NCBI GenBank assembly: GCA_001599595.1
Contig: BCHH01000006.1
Coordinates: forward strand, 1,485,197 to 1,549,196
DNA: 64,000 bases
Direction of reading: 5' to 3'
Origin: Beverwykella pulmonaria
Taxonomy: Eukaryota > Ascomycota > Dothideomycetes > Pleosporales > Melanommataceae
Below the pieces are notes generated by a model, which saw nothing but the letters and a program-made list of their open reading frames with translations, was not told where the DNA came from and searched no databases. Both the position numbers and the translations under genes were made by a program. Positions 12,301 to 20,778 of the stretch are shown in pieces. Each line of letters opens with the position of its first letter. Position 1 is the first letter of the stretch.

Positions 12301-12865
12301 CCCAGGCTATGAACAACAGCACCCTGAAGAGCCACCACCCTCCTACTCTGGCCCTGGTGTGCCGAATGAGGAAATGGAAAAAGAACGCCCTCGACCGCCA
12401 AATATTGTGACTGACCCGGAAACTCGAGGTCGCGAGGGTCGCCAGCGTCAGCCCTCCATTGGGCTTTTGCAACACCCGCAGCCAGCTTCAATGGCCGCAT
12501 CACCTCAGCGATCATCCGCCGACATGGGAGCCGACAACCTGCGCCAGCAACTTCTTGAGCAAGAAGAACGTGCCCGCACTGAGCGCATGCATAGGGCTGA
12601 AATTCAACGCGCAGAGACCGAACGTGAGCGAGTAGAGAGGGAAAGAGCAAGAGCTCGTGCAAGAGAGCTCGAAAGAAGTGTTTCGGGGGGCGGGAGGGTT
12701 GGCAGTCTCAGAAGCGTTGCTGGAAGTAGAAGAGGCGGGTGGGAGCGAAGAGGAAGCTCAACGAGACCTGTCTTCGAGCTGCCTGCTGAAGAAGACGATG
12801 AGCCGGTTATGAGGGCCACTTCTTTCCCCGGCCAGGAATGGGTCCCACAGTGGACCGACGACTAA
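6302..12865 (+). CDS. Giant (2187 aa) Gln/Pro-rich disordered protein with QDPR and polyQ repeats
   Basis: One uninterrupted frame of 2187 codons; the start at 6302 begins MSSSREASEEPELVS and is followed by a Lys/Arg/Ser-rich basic segment. Almost the whole protein is predicted disorder. In order: acidic and Pro-rich stretches; a short Val/Ala/Gly repeat (residues ~450-470); a (L/F)QDPR repeat array (~905-1040); basic Ser-rich patches containing RFSSLGNLFHR (~1308-1318); a pure polyQ tract (~1428-1446); P-Q-Q pentad repeats (~1447-1506); a second Q/P block (~1820-1870); and polyproline (~1961-1967). Near the C-terminus lies a charged Arg/Glu helix (~2080-2125) that could form a coiled coil. 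The protein ends in FPGQEWVPQWTDD, which looks like a conserved terminal motif. No catalytic domain or membrane segment is visible. Composition suggests a scaffold or condensate-forming protein, but this is inference. Repeat length is likely to vary between strains. Confidence 0.8.
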   Translation: MSSSREASEEPELVSTTTPERGARMSTDFESPKEGKKKRRLSSPFHRSSRSRSRPSSIVLPKNAHFDFGSGSTPKNTPPRETPPAEGTRPHSFHAPDSWNVIPDSHQHQEPTGHPTPPRGGGLQPPERLGVLPSPAKSAFSLPQDRDGYEIPPVPPIPDGMEERQQRRESQESMRQHRVIDSIVRYSTPPAMDLEASRHLDEATFKDAPPPSTTESSGLQGPAASAAKEADPLDTQIPKDSLKMLAPRLTGGNDGLLKPNNNTSPPRSVPVLQQMDDDDDDLPPQLTYEPPQPFYQEPDISPPMGPSVPAAGEFSPVISSIGLDNIDESEDEAERAPHLDLGPLMLIVQHAKGDVSPMIPAATLAVVHNDDTSDGAQAPVVGSNDVAKANRASADWVRLGCEETGAGDVAFHTPHAHENEATTPTKKGEGAQLDTPDLRQTSDDGGAARVAGVAGAAGVAGVVGVAGAAVEALSAPTVDANSLAVEAQTHTSAGGVKTAPPQAAGIATHHRLSASPYQVLHAVQYNAQSRSSLDSWEQDSFAPSQSDGSQLGDRHDETDVPPVPLIPPANMVQLEDKTPQQQYPEPEQPTFNFAASNNPSREHPLISNPGQQETNPSPKAEAATSESHKRSQSLLSVISSMVPGDGVSISSASSQAGRSRPSSATRQPQGSSAKSSPIPAQIVEESAPSEHQTAAIPMNDDYDLYADQNGIVKDVHDERGQPLRVAAVPIPDTTQPTQPSKFGAARMVAVPAPQEEDTRRYSDERPMSFISGPRDANGRPQDEINTSESEVAKGNIPPVPQIPNHQLHGHPQTRPNETVYTATPPPQPGPQPNEEHQQQHPAIGLARQHTVSPIPSSLRSEQVRTPPHSHVSPPPPSNASPPPQPSPPSALSERPLLHEIRMQSPIQIPPLQDPRLQSPPLQDLKMQGPPLQDPRMQGSPLQDPRMQRPSIQDPRMQSTTIQDPRMQGYTAQDPRLQDPRLQDPRLQDPRFQDPRLQDPRLQDPRLQDPRLQDPRLQDPRFQDPRFQDPRLQTLPALDPRMQDPRMQDPRSPQDPKKWDPRLMGDPRTQGAASAQPNPQNPRIQAQKPRQAYNPMPRMFGQPAGPPRNQYELQQQQMQRQVVDPRQVINPRLRDAEHRLPGVGPAQSSSQPPRQEEKGSSRPKLGSVFKSLGGKSNSSTPQSSQQPTTSIDPSLSVPGEPMRSTSYQSSVGDLPNEEVVAKKKERRSSAFGSLSNRPQSVGTESHISQDSTRVQAADSRLDLRYPSSPAPFKGIPPLQHPQGAPAPPQQPQPQRMSTSAVPEAGKKKRFSSLGNLFHRSGTTGHSIPTKVKLSKEEKKLQKAQKHSTVPQMQSPPSQPWPQQQQSLRAQQYSMQYGPPPPTATRPFPGMQGIGPQSLSPQTMTPVSPQGGYPQGIPPHLMQQQAYQQQLQQQQQQQQQQQQQQQQASQQMPPQQIPPQQTPPQQMPPQRMPPQQTPSQQMPLQQTPSQQMPLQQTPSQQMPPQQQMQPQRPAPNGSAYITTRQIAQTQQLQRPMPQASQSVQDFRHSISASNPSFENSIHRSETTGHAPPSGYYKPDSKLIDGGHGAPGLAAADQQQQQQAVPTQPPANLRSVSSPSPSQIPHTVTPVSQRRVSSPSTEPQYETPQIPAAYNHVAGVFTSPIIQPPAQNPQAARSSPTPNGNTFSRQYSDPNMQPISPQVSEQSQMPPNERTHSNSSVASVVSPISNPSPGMPSAQPISNQKPQKPRMTSISEATNQERQWNLNVREGATEQEIVRARHQQYMEQRLAAQQQLHAERTRQSPSPHPSHQSQSPSPRPPINQQQSQQFQQPQQPQQQPQQQPQQQPQQQPQQQLQQQPQQQPQQQPQQPQQAPPSAAQVAGGFREVLPRSSPHPMSQTPHQPIPNHVSREQQHSPASSNSPHQPHPSHTPSDQGVQPSAYPLPTSPISASARSPVNALADALPPPPPPPPKIPHSPMQPTFNANQYPAPVHQQQVEQQLQHPGYEQQHPEEPPPSYSGPGVPNEEMEKERPRPPNIVTDPETRGREGRQRQPSIGLLQHPQPASMAASPQRSSADMGADNLRQQLLEQEERARTERMHRAEIQRAETERERVERERARARARELERSVSGGGRVGSLRSVAGSRRGGWERRGSSTRPVFELPAEEDDEPVMRATSFPGQEWVPQWTDD
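7640..7714 (+). repeat. Short in-frame Val/Ala/Gly-coding repeat
   Basis: Imperfect 9-15-nt units built from GTTGCTGGA and GCTGCAGGA encode an AGVAGVAGAAGVAGVVGVAG-like run inside the 2187-aa protein. It is a hydrophobic, elastin-like interruption in an otherwise polar chain. Confidence 0.7.
9020..9460 (+). repeat. Nested QDPR tandem repeats (about 30-nt then 15-nt units)
   Basis: The left part has imperfect 10-residue units of the type PLQDPRMQGS (about 30 nt, roughly 9020-9220). The right part (about 9220-9400) has twelve near-perfect five-residue (L/F)QDPR units, each 15 nt (for example CTTCAGGACCCAAGA), several of them identical at nucleotide level. It ends with degenerate MQDPR copies. 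All length steps keep the reading frame. Confidence 0.9.
10578..10820 (+). repeat. CAA/CAG polyglutamine tract followed by PQQ pentad repeats
   Basis: A pure CAA block is followed directly by a pure CAG block (about 10588-10635), together encoding about 17 Gln. Next come 15-nt and 30-nt units encoding (M/T)P(P/S/L)QQ to about position 10815. Other reading frames across this region look like long Thr/Ala/Asp or Cys/Gly repeat proteins, but these are frame shadows. Confidence 0.9.
11761..11912 (+). repeat. Second Gln/Pro-coding repeat (CAGCAACCT units)
   Basis: Twelve-nt units of the form CAACCTCAGCAG encode PQQQ repeats in the C-terminal third of the 2187-aa protein. Units vary by CAA/CAG and CCT/CCC synonymous changes. 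Confidence 0.85.
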
Positions 12866-14700
12866 TCGTTTCATTCAATTTTTGTCAAATACTTATTGTC
12901 TAATATTTGGTTGTCATCTCCTTTTGTTATTATTTTTGGATACATTTAGCATCTGCCCTTCGTTACATGCTAGCATCACTGCTGTACTTCGTACTTCTTG
13001 TCCAGATATTTGGTTGATTCGGGTCGGCTTGCATTATCGTACATTGGCTTGGAGCTGGATACCCCAATTTCGTTTCGATTCGTCTCACGTAGCTTTCTTA
13101 TGTGTCATCGTATATCCTGCCTGTTCATATATCCATTAGTATGGTTGTAATTATCGATTAGTCCATTAAAATGTTTCTACCAATATATTTCGTCAATGTA
13201 CTACTTGTTGTCACCTCTGAGGAAAATAGCAGTCACATCTTTAAGCCAAAGTTTGTTGAAAAAGTCCCGTCGGCAGATATAGTAGGGCTTAGTAAGACAA
13301 AGTTACCCTTTTTGCCCTCTGCATAAATATTCTTTAACATCCTAGCTGTTCTCCTTGGGTGTGGGAACGTGCAGTATACTTATGAATTTTCAAGAATACA
13401 ATTACATCGTACTTGATCTTGATCTTCGCTCCGATTTGCACGAGAAGGTTGTAGTGCCGGAGAGTTTTCTTCAACACGTGTTGTATGGGGAACTGGAGCC
13501 GCGTGTGCGTGTGCGTCGCGGTGGCGTGGTGAGGTAGCCGTAGCTAGGAACGGATACGTTGTGGCATGGAATTTTGTATGGGGTTCTAGTTCTGGGTCTG
13601 ATTGTTGGGCAGGAAGGTGGTAAGGAGGGGATTGTGCAGAAGGTCGAGAGGGCCGAGGAGGTGTTGGGGGGTGAAGAGGGTGGTAGGAGAGAAAGTGGGA
13701 GGGGAGGAGGTTGGACAATGGCCAACAGGAATTTTAATGCTATTGCAAAGTAGAAATTAAAATGCAAATCTCTGCGAAGCAGAGAAACGAAGGAGGAATG
13801 TACTCTTTGCATTGGCTGAGATTTTTTATATTTTGTTCAATGGATATTGTTAGGGGTTGTGCGGTACTCAAGGTTGGACACAAGGCCCGCATTGACTTAG
13901 CAGACAGCCTGATTCTTCCGAATATATTTCTATCATGCCATTTTCGTGTTTCTGGTATTTAGAATAGTTTGTCAAGAGAAACTATGTATTAGATTGAGTT
14001 CTTAGAAAGAGTAACGATATACGGAAGCTCCGAGCTTAGTAGGTGCATGATGCGACGAGATGGAGATTTATCAACAGTCAAACCTAGTTAAACTACTTCA
14101 ATAGCAAGAGTCTGTTTTTACTCCATTTTTGGGTGCTCCAACTTCTTCTTAAGTTGTGGCGCAAATATATCTGTGTAACAAGAGCGCTTGTTCTGCACTC
14201 CGGCCGCTGCAAATATGGAAGTGACAACATGTGTGCAATAATAACGTTTTTTTGGTAACTTAAACCATCATTCGTACCAGAAACTTCGCCAATACCAATC
14301 TTCAGACAAGGCAGCAGCGCTGGATCGTACTTGCCTTAGGCGCAGACCGAGCGTTCAACCCCGTGTGTCGTTGGTCAGCCCCACTAGGATTCCTCTAAAC
14401 TATTTCAACCCCTCAACAACCTTGTCTCTCTCCTCATAGTCACTTTCACTTCGCAATACATGGATAAGTCAAGAGATTCCCAGTAATCATATCACCCAAC
14501 TTTCACTTGCTCACACGATTCAGCTGCCACAACTGTAAGGTGGAGGTAGTCTTTCATATATCGCACGTCCAGCCTCGTTCTATTAAAAGCAATCTCTTCT
14601 GCCTTCCAGCCTCGCTCTACTCCTTCAATACAATCGACACTCAACCTCCAAATCTTGCAAGCTTTCTTTACCACCACCACCACCACCACCAAACGTACCC
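12866..14700. other. 1.8-kb intergenic region without a supported gene
   Basis: It contains the T-rich 3' flank of the 2187-aa gene, a purine-rich tract (about 13605-13715), AT-rich sequence to about 14280, and a pyrimidine-rich leader before the ATG at 14701. That leader includes an (ACC)n microsatellite at about 14670-14690. Small ORFs here have no recognisable motifs, and I see no tRNA. Confidence 0.5.
14670..14690 (+). repeat. (ACC)n microsatellite in the 5' leader of the E2-like gene
   Basis: Seven consecutive ACC triplets lie 10 nt upstream of the start codon at 14701, within the presumed 5' UTR. Confidence 0.8.
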
Positions 14701-17450
14701 ATGGCGACTCGTAAACTCAGAGGCTTTGTCAACCCTCCCGATGATGACGAGGAAGCCAGTCTGCGCCTGGCGAGGCAACTTGATGCCGAATTCAACAGCC
14801 ACCCACCGCCGGTACCGAAATATCCCCTTCATGATCCCGACTACGACGCTTCTCTGGCGCTGGCCATGCAACTTGAAGCTGAGTGGAACTATCCCCTAGC
14901 TCAGGCTGGTTCCGAAAAACAAACTGCCTTTGCTACTACAAATGCTACAAACACCTTTACACTCTCGCCATTCGCCACTTCCTCAGAAGTATCGCTCCGA
15001 GGAGGTGGCGGAGACTCTCGCCAACAAACATCGTCTGCTACGACCTTCGCCACTATGAAAGACTTCGTTTCGCATTTATCGGGTAGAAAGTGCTCTCACT
15101 GTAGCTCTTCTCTGAATTTAGGCCAGGTTGATGTTGAGAACCTCTTCAATAGCTGGATTTCTAGTATAGGTATGTGGTTTGCTAGCTTATGCTTTGTTCT
15201 ATCCATTTGAGCAAAGAGGTCACACCAATTGTGAAAATCCCTATTACCCGACAGCGTTACCTTTGTCCTCAATTCTAACTTATAGATCTAGTTGCCCCGG
15301 CTTCATTCCTCAAGTGTAAGAATTGTTCTACATTGACATGTGTGGGGTGCTCAACGAAATATGGCAATAAACCCTTCACCCAAGTCACTGTCGTTGGCAC
15401 GAATACTAAACTGTCTTGGTGTTGTGGAAATGGTCGAATGTTCTTAATTTGGGTCCTTCTTTGTGGGTTTGATCAAAAGTTCAGCGAAGCCAAACAGCGC
15501 GAAGCTACCAAAACTGGAACTAGTCGCGGCTCTACCAGTGGGGGTGTAGGTTATGGTGGTAATCAAGGCTATCACGGATACCAAGGGCCCGGGTCTGGCG
15601 AGTATTCTGGCCAAGTGTTCGGCGCAAATCAACGTGGATACTCCCAACACGCCCCGGATCCTAGCAAGCTCAAAGCTCAGAATGCCCAGCAATCTTCCGA
15701 CAAATTCAATAAGTTGATCTTGGAGATCCTTGAAGAGCTGTTGCCGTCATTGGACAGGAGTGTGATGACGGATTTTGATATGGACCCTCCTGAAGCTGTG
15801 GCGGACATTCTGTTGAGTTCGAAGGTCCTGAACTACTGCGCCGAGCTTTTGAGGAACGATTCTCTAGAGGACGCCACCAGGCGTAAGGAGCTTTACCAGG
15901 TTCTCTTGAACCTTGTTCGAATGTTGGGCACGCACCCTGTGACGGCTCAGAAGTTAGTATTCACAGAGCGAGTCCTTCGACCCGACTCTGTCAACCTCGT
16001 GACTCTTTCCTTCCAAGGAAATCCTGAAAAAGGAAAGGGAAAAGATGAAACAACTTCGTCTCTCGGTGATGGTCTCCGAAATCTCAACGTTCAGAGCAAT
16101 ATAATGCTGAGGGGTGCTAAAGGCAATCCGCAAGAGTTTGAGGGGGACGAGGCCCAGAATATGCTTTGGCTATGTCGCCAAGTTTCGGACCTGTCAGAGT
16201 ACTTGCTCATGAATACTGCAGCAGGTTGCGGGGGGTACGGAGGTGGCAACAAGCCCCAGATGATTGAAGCAGCAGACCGGGGAATCACAGAGGTGCCTGA
16301 TAACGAAATTTTTGCGACTCATTGGTACGCAGCCCAAGCGCAAAATATACAGTCGCCACGGGGTCGCATGAAAAGACTACTCACTGAGATCACAACGCTG
16401 AAGACGGGGTTGCCGCCAGGTATCATCGTCAAATATGCAAGCACTAGACCCGACATGATGAAGTAAGTACTCTAATTAGCCTAGAAATGCTACTCTACAT
16501 TGTCTCTTGTAAGCAAAATAATACAAGATCAAGTGGAGTATGCTCCTGGCAAATACAGTAGGTAGTTGTGTTAGGCTGATCCGATCCGATCTTGCTGAGA
16601 CCTATTGGCTAGTCTCCAAGATGTTTACTAGGAGGCGATAACAAGGTCTAGATTGCTGTGCTGACTTGATACAGAATCGTCATTATCGGTCCAGACGGAA
16701 CCCCTTATGAGAATGGGTTATTGGAATTTGATCTGTTTTGTGATCCAAGCTACCCTCACCAGCCTCCGAAGATGGTGTTCAAAACCACAGGAGGTGGCAT
16801 GGTCCGAATGAACCCCAATCTTTATGCAGATGGTAAAGGTAAGTCCCATTACTTGCTATTTGATGGATTAGAACTTATAATATGCAGTCTGTTTATCTCT
16901 CCTGGGAACATGGGATGGCGAACCCTGGCGGCCTGCTGATTCCACCATCCTCCAGGTGCTTATCTCCATTCAAGCCATGATTCTGTGTGAAGATCCGTTT
17001 TGCAATGAACCGGGAAGAGAGGGACTCAAAAATTCTCCACAGGCGCAGATGTACAATCAGGGCATTCGCGCTCTTACAGTACGCTATGCAATGTTGAACT
17101 GGTTAGAGCAGCCTCCACAGCTGTGGCGTGAGCTGGTGCTGCAACACTTCCAGAAGAAGCGAAGCAACATAATCAACACTGTTACGCAATGGGAGCAGCA
17201 GGCAAATATTTATCATAATCAAGGCCAAGGACAAGGCATGAGTTATGAGTTTTCCTGCACGGGCCAACCGACGGAGAGCATAGTAACATTGAAACTGAAA
17301 TTGCAGACAGCACTAGAGAATCTGGGTCAACAGAATTCCGAACAGATGGTCCAACAGGGACACGGAAGTGGGGATAGACAGCGTATAGGAGGCGGACAGC
17401 GCCCTGGAGGAGGCTCTGGTGGACTTGGAAGTCGTTCCAATCGGTATTAG
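14701..17450 (+). CDS. Multi-module E2-like protein: UIM-like motifs, Cys-rich zinc module, C-terminal UBC domain
   Basis: Four exons (14701-15169, 15286-16462, 16675-16838, 16888-17450) join in phase to give 790 aa. Two acidic, amphipathic motifs near the N-terminus (DEEASLRLARQLDAE and DYDASLALAMQLEAEW, residues ~16-62) resemble ubiquitin-interacting helices. Paired cysteines follow (CxxC at 131/134, 167/170 and 175/178), then WCCGNGR, resembling part of an IBR/RBR zinc fold. The C-terminus is a UBC domain of the large-E2 (BIRC6/UBE2O/UBE2Z) type. It begins near LPPGIIVKYASTRPDMMKIV, contains PYENGLLEFDLFCDPSYPHQPP, and has catalytic Cys605 in GKVCLSLLGTWDGEPW; the cysteine codon lies just after the last intron. 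Family knowledge predicts thioester ubiquitin carriage; the combination with zinc and UIM-like modules suggests chain reading and writing in one chain, which is inference. A basic Gly-rich tail ends the protein. Confidence 0.85.
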
Positions 17451-18017
17451 CTGGATCGTCTTGCTGTAGGAGAGTGAATGTACCTTGATGAAGCAAAAGG
17501 ATTCACTTGGTATTTCAACGCCCGATTGTACCTGACAGACGGGTGGTTGCGCGGTGAAAGCAATAACGTACTGCAATTTGTAGCATCCACCAAGCAGAAA
17601 ATAGAAAAGGAAGGGTAATAATCGAGTCGCCTCTTTTGGCAAGGGAACTGAGAGAACTACCTGGAAAGCTTACCTTTTTGACCAACTCCCGAAATTGGTG
17701 TACCTTATATGATAAGAATATTAGTAATTCCGTGAATGGACTGAAACGAGAGGTGATGACGCTAAATGATGGCGGAGTGGAATGTCGGGCTGCTAGACGA
17801 AGTTGCTCATCACGTGCTCGAGCGGCGAAACTCCGGCTGTTTTCCGATCCACAAGTGCTCATCGCTTTACTCGTACAACAACTCACCACAGAGCCCTCGT
17901 CAACGCCACTCTTCTCGCTGCAATCCAACCGCTGACCTTTCCCTACCTTTACTCTCTTTCTCCGATATCCGTACTACCCTTCCTCCTCTTCAGTAGCCGC
18001 ACAACAACCCCGCCACG
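17451..18017. other. Intergenic region before RPN5
   Basis: 567 nt. The right 100 nt are strongly pyrimidine-rich up to the ATG at 18018, typical of a constitutive fungal leader. I looked for the yeast Rpn4 (PACE) element GGTGGCAAA and did not find it. Confidence 0.5.
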
Positions 18018-19711
18018 ATGTCTAGTAGTGCGCAGGTGCTGAAGGCCGACAAGGACTTCACAAAAGAAGTCGACAAGCTTCTCCCGGAAGCCGAGAAGCT
18101 TGGAGCTGTACGTACGTTCCGATTATAGTGGTTTTCATAGCTAATGGTTTCATTTCAGAGTAATGCTCAGGCTGCAATCGAGAAGCTCCTCCTACTTGAG
18201 AAGCAAACCCGCCAGGTACGTCAACATCTCAATCCCAGCGTGTACGGCTTCATACTCACTTCATAAAGGCTTCCGATCTCGCATCGACGTCTCGAATTCT
18301 CGTCGCCATATGCACAATAGCGAAGGATGCAGGGGACTGGAGCTTGCTGAACGAGCAGGTCCTGTTGCTTTCCAAGAAGCATGGGCAGCTCAAACAGGCC
18401 ACCACCAAGATGGTGCAGGTTGTGATGGGATTCTTGGACGACACACCTAACCTAGAGACAAAGCTCTCTGTTATCGAGACCCTACGAACAGTCACTGAGG
18501 GCAAGGTGAGTGGCGCGGATGCCTGTTGGGTATCGGCATGCTGACATGTAGAAGATCTTCGTCGAAGTCGAGAGAGCCAGAATCACCCGTATACTATCCA
18601 ACATCAAGAAGGAGCAAGGCGATCTCAACGCGGCGGCCGACATCCTGTGCGAGTTGCAAGTGGAGACCTTCGGATCCATGACCCGCCGAGAAAAGACAGA
18701 GTTCATCCTACAACAGGTGTCGCTTTGCATAGAGAAAGGCGATTGGACACAGGCCGGCATTCTCAGCAGGAAAATCAGTACTAAATACTTCACAAGGCAG
18801 CCCAAAAAGACACCCGAGGAATTGGAGAAGGAACAGAAGGAGCGGGAAGAGAAGGAGAAAGCACGAAGTGCTGATGACCCGCCAGTAGAGCCCGCAGACG
18901 ATGTTACCGATCTGAAGCTTCGGTATTACGAACAACAGATCACCCTGGCTAAGCACGAGGACAAATACCTTGAAGTTTGCAAGCACTACCGACAGGTGCT
19001 GGATACGGAGGCTGTTGAGGAAGACCCAAAGAAGCTCCGAGCAGTATGTCTATCTCGTACATGAGTCCGGCATTTTCTAACAATTTTCAGATCCTCCAGC
19101 GCGTCGTCTATTTCATCATCCTCGCTCCCTACGACAACGATCAGTCCGACCTTATCCACCGCATCCAGAGGGACTCGCGCAACTCACAAATCCCGCAAGA
19201 CGCTCAGTTGGTCAAGCTCTTCACAGTGCCCGAACTTATGAGGTGGCCTATGGTCGCGAAGCAATTCGGACCCCACTTAACAGATACCGACGTCTTCGAT
19301 GCTGAAAAGGACGACTCGGACGACCCCAAGGCTTTCCAGAGGTGGCAGGATTTACGCAAGCGCGTCATTGAGCACAACGTCCGCGTCGTCGCTAAATACT
19401 ACACACGAATCCAGATTCCGCGCCTCACGGAGCTGCTTGATCTCACAGAGGATGAGACTGAGAAGTACATCAGCGAGTTGGTCACAGCCAAGACAATCTA
19501 TGCCAAGATCGATAGACCGGCTCGCATCGTGAGCTTCGCCAAGCCCAGGGATGCCGACGACGTATTGAACGAATGGAGCGGGAATATGAAGAGCTTGCTA
19601 GGGCTTTTGGAGCGGATAGATCATCTCATCACCAAGGAGGAGATGATGGCGCGCATTCAACCCACGAAGATCAGCACCACCAAGGCGACGGGTAAAGGCA
19701 AATCGAAGTGA
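18018..19711 (+). CDS. RPN5: 26S proteasome lid subunit Rpn5 (PCI domain)
   Basis: Five exons (18018-18107, 18159-18215, 18269-18505, 18552-19043, 19091-19711) join in phase to give 498 aa, the expected size. The N-terminus MSSSAQVLKADKDFTKEVDK leads into helical repeats: LLLLEKQTRQ, the RILVAICTIAKDAGDW segment, and NIKKEQGDLNAAADILCELQ, which is a signature of Rpn5/PSMD12. The PCI winged-helix domain lies in the last exon (RIQIPRLTELLDLTEDETEK, then YISELVTAKTIYAKIDRPA), and a C-terminal helix follows. In the family, Rpn5 is a structural subunit of the 19S lid, contacts Rpn11 and helps place the deubiquitinase; some fungi also use it in the COP9 signalosome. The charged linker (EQKEREEKEKARSADDP) is typical. 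The splice pattern is straightforward and no residue looks anomalous. Confidence 0.96.
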
Positions 19712-19923
19712 GGGTGACACAGCTGCGGTGGAAGAAAGAGAAAGGGAAAGAGAAGAGTCATGATTAGTCTAGACATGGCTGAGCCTTTATAGTTTGGCTC
19801 CACCGGCGCGCATTATGCGCAATGTAATATAGACATCTAACATGTGCTCGTGCCTCTAAGTCGTCTATCCGATCTATGTGTAACGCCACGCTTACCAGAT
19901 ACATACCGCGGTATGTGGGTGAA

Positions 19924-20778
19924 CTAGAATGGAACATCCATATCTTCTACGTTCTCTTCTTTCTTCTCACTTCCCTCTGCAGCATGCAGGACCTCCTTCA
20001 TGAAGCCGATCAATGCGGCCACATATGCCTTCTGACTGCTAGGCAGGAAGTGACCCCCAGGATGATACACAACCCTCCCCTCACTCCTCTCACACGCCTC
20101 CACCAACGCCAAACTCCTCGCCTCCTCGACCACCGCATCTAGACTCCCCAAAAAATGCAACATTGGCGTGTTTATCTTCGGCTCATAGAACCCCTTATAC
20201 GTCTCCACGCCTCTCGCCGCGAATCCAGAATAACTAACGGCAAACTTGAGGGGCGGATGGATCGTTCCCTCCACATAGCCAGTATCCGCCTCGAAGCTCT
20301 CGGGGAACCTCATCCCGCCGCTCGGATACATCTTTTCAAATCCTTCTCTGCGCCCGGGCTCAAGCAGCGACGCCACCATGCCCGCGCACGCACCGCCCTG
20401 CGAGAACCCCACCACACCATCGAACGGGCCCTCGCTCTTCAACACATGTGCTATATGTCCTAATCCCAATTCTATTCCCTCGTATGTAAACGGCTCTTTG
20501 TCGCCCTTCCGCCGCCACCACGCCCATGCGTCGGTTTCTTCTTCTTTTTCCTCCCCTCCATTCCCATTTCCGTTTGTTGAGGCAACGGGAAACGGGATGT
20601 CGGCGGGCGCGAGCCGGATTGGGGCTGTGGGGTAGTGCAGGGTTATTCCGGCCGGGAAGGCCTTTTGGAGGTTCTTCTCGAGCGCGCGGGTCTTGGAGTG
20701 GAAGTTGGGGCCTGATTGTGTGAAGCCATGGAGCATGAGGAGTTTTATGGGACGTGTGGGGGGTGGCGGATGGGACAT
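19924..20778 (-). CDS. FSH1-family serine hydrolase (OVCA2-like alpha/beta hydrolase)
   Basis: Single-exon frame; the start is taken at 20778 (MSHPPPPTRPIKLLMLHGFT), giving 284 aa. The frame is open for 61 more codons upstream, but that extension is not protein-like and lies before the conserved first strand. The catalytic triad is visible: Ser126 in GVVGFSQGGA, Asp214 in HFLGSLDAVV and His243 in VYHPGGHFLP, with the LHGFTQSG oxyanion loop near residue 17. This is the FSH/OVCA2 architecture, a family of small cytosolic esterases; yeast Fsh1-3 and OVCA2 act on esters, but the natural substrate here cannot be told. Family members also occur in fungal polyketide clusters, but no such cluster is present. 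A short acidic tail follows the domain. It converges with RPN5, the two stop codons being about 210 nt apart. Confidence 0.9.
   Translation of the reverse strand: MSHPPPPTRPIKLLMLHGFTQSGPNFHSKTRALEKNLQKAFPAGITLHYPTAPIRLAPADIPFPVASTNGNGNGGEEKEEETDAWAWWRRKGDKEPFTYEGIELGLGHIAHVLKSEGPFDGVVGFSQGGACAGMVASLLEPGRREGFEKMYPSGGMRFPESFEADTGYVEGTIHPPLKFAVSYSGFAARGVETYKGFYEPKINTPMLHFLGSLDAVVEEARSLALVEACERSEGRVVYHPGGHFLPSSQKAYVAALIGFMKEVLHAAEGSEKKEENVEDMDVPF

Noticed and set aside
13380..13812. Pro/Ser-rich minus-strand ORFs in the 12.9-14.7 kb spacer
   Set aside because: They come from the pyrimidine-rich complement of the purine tract; no conserved motif.
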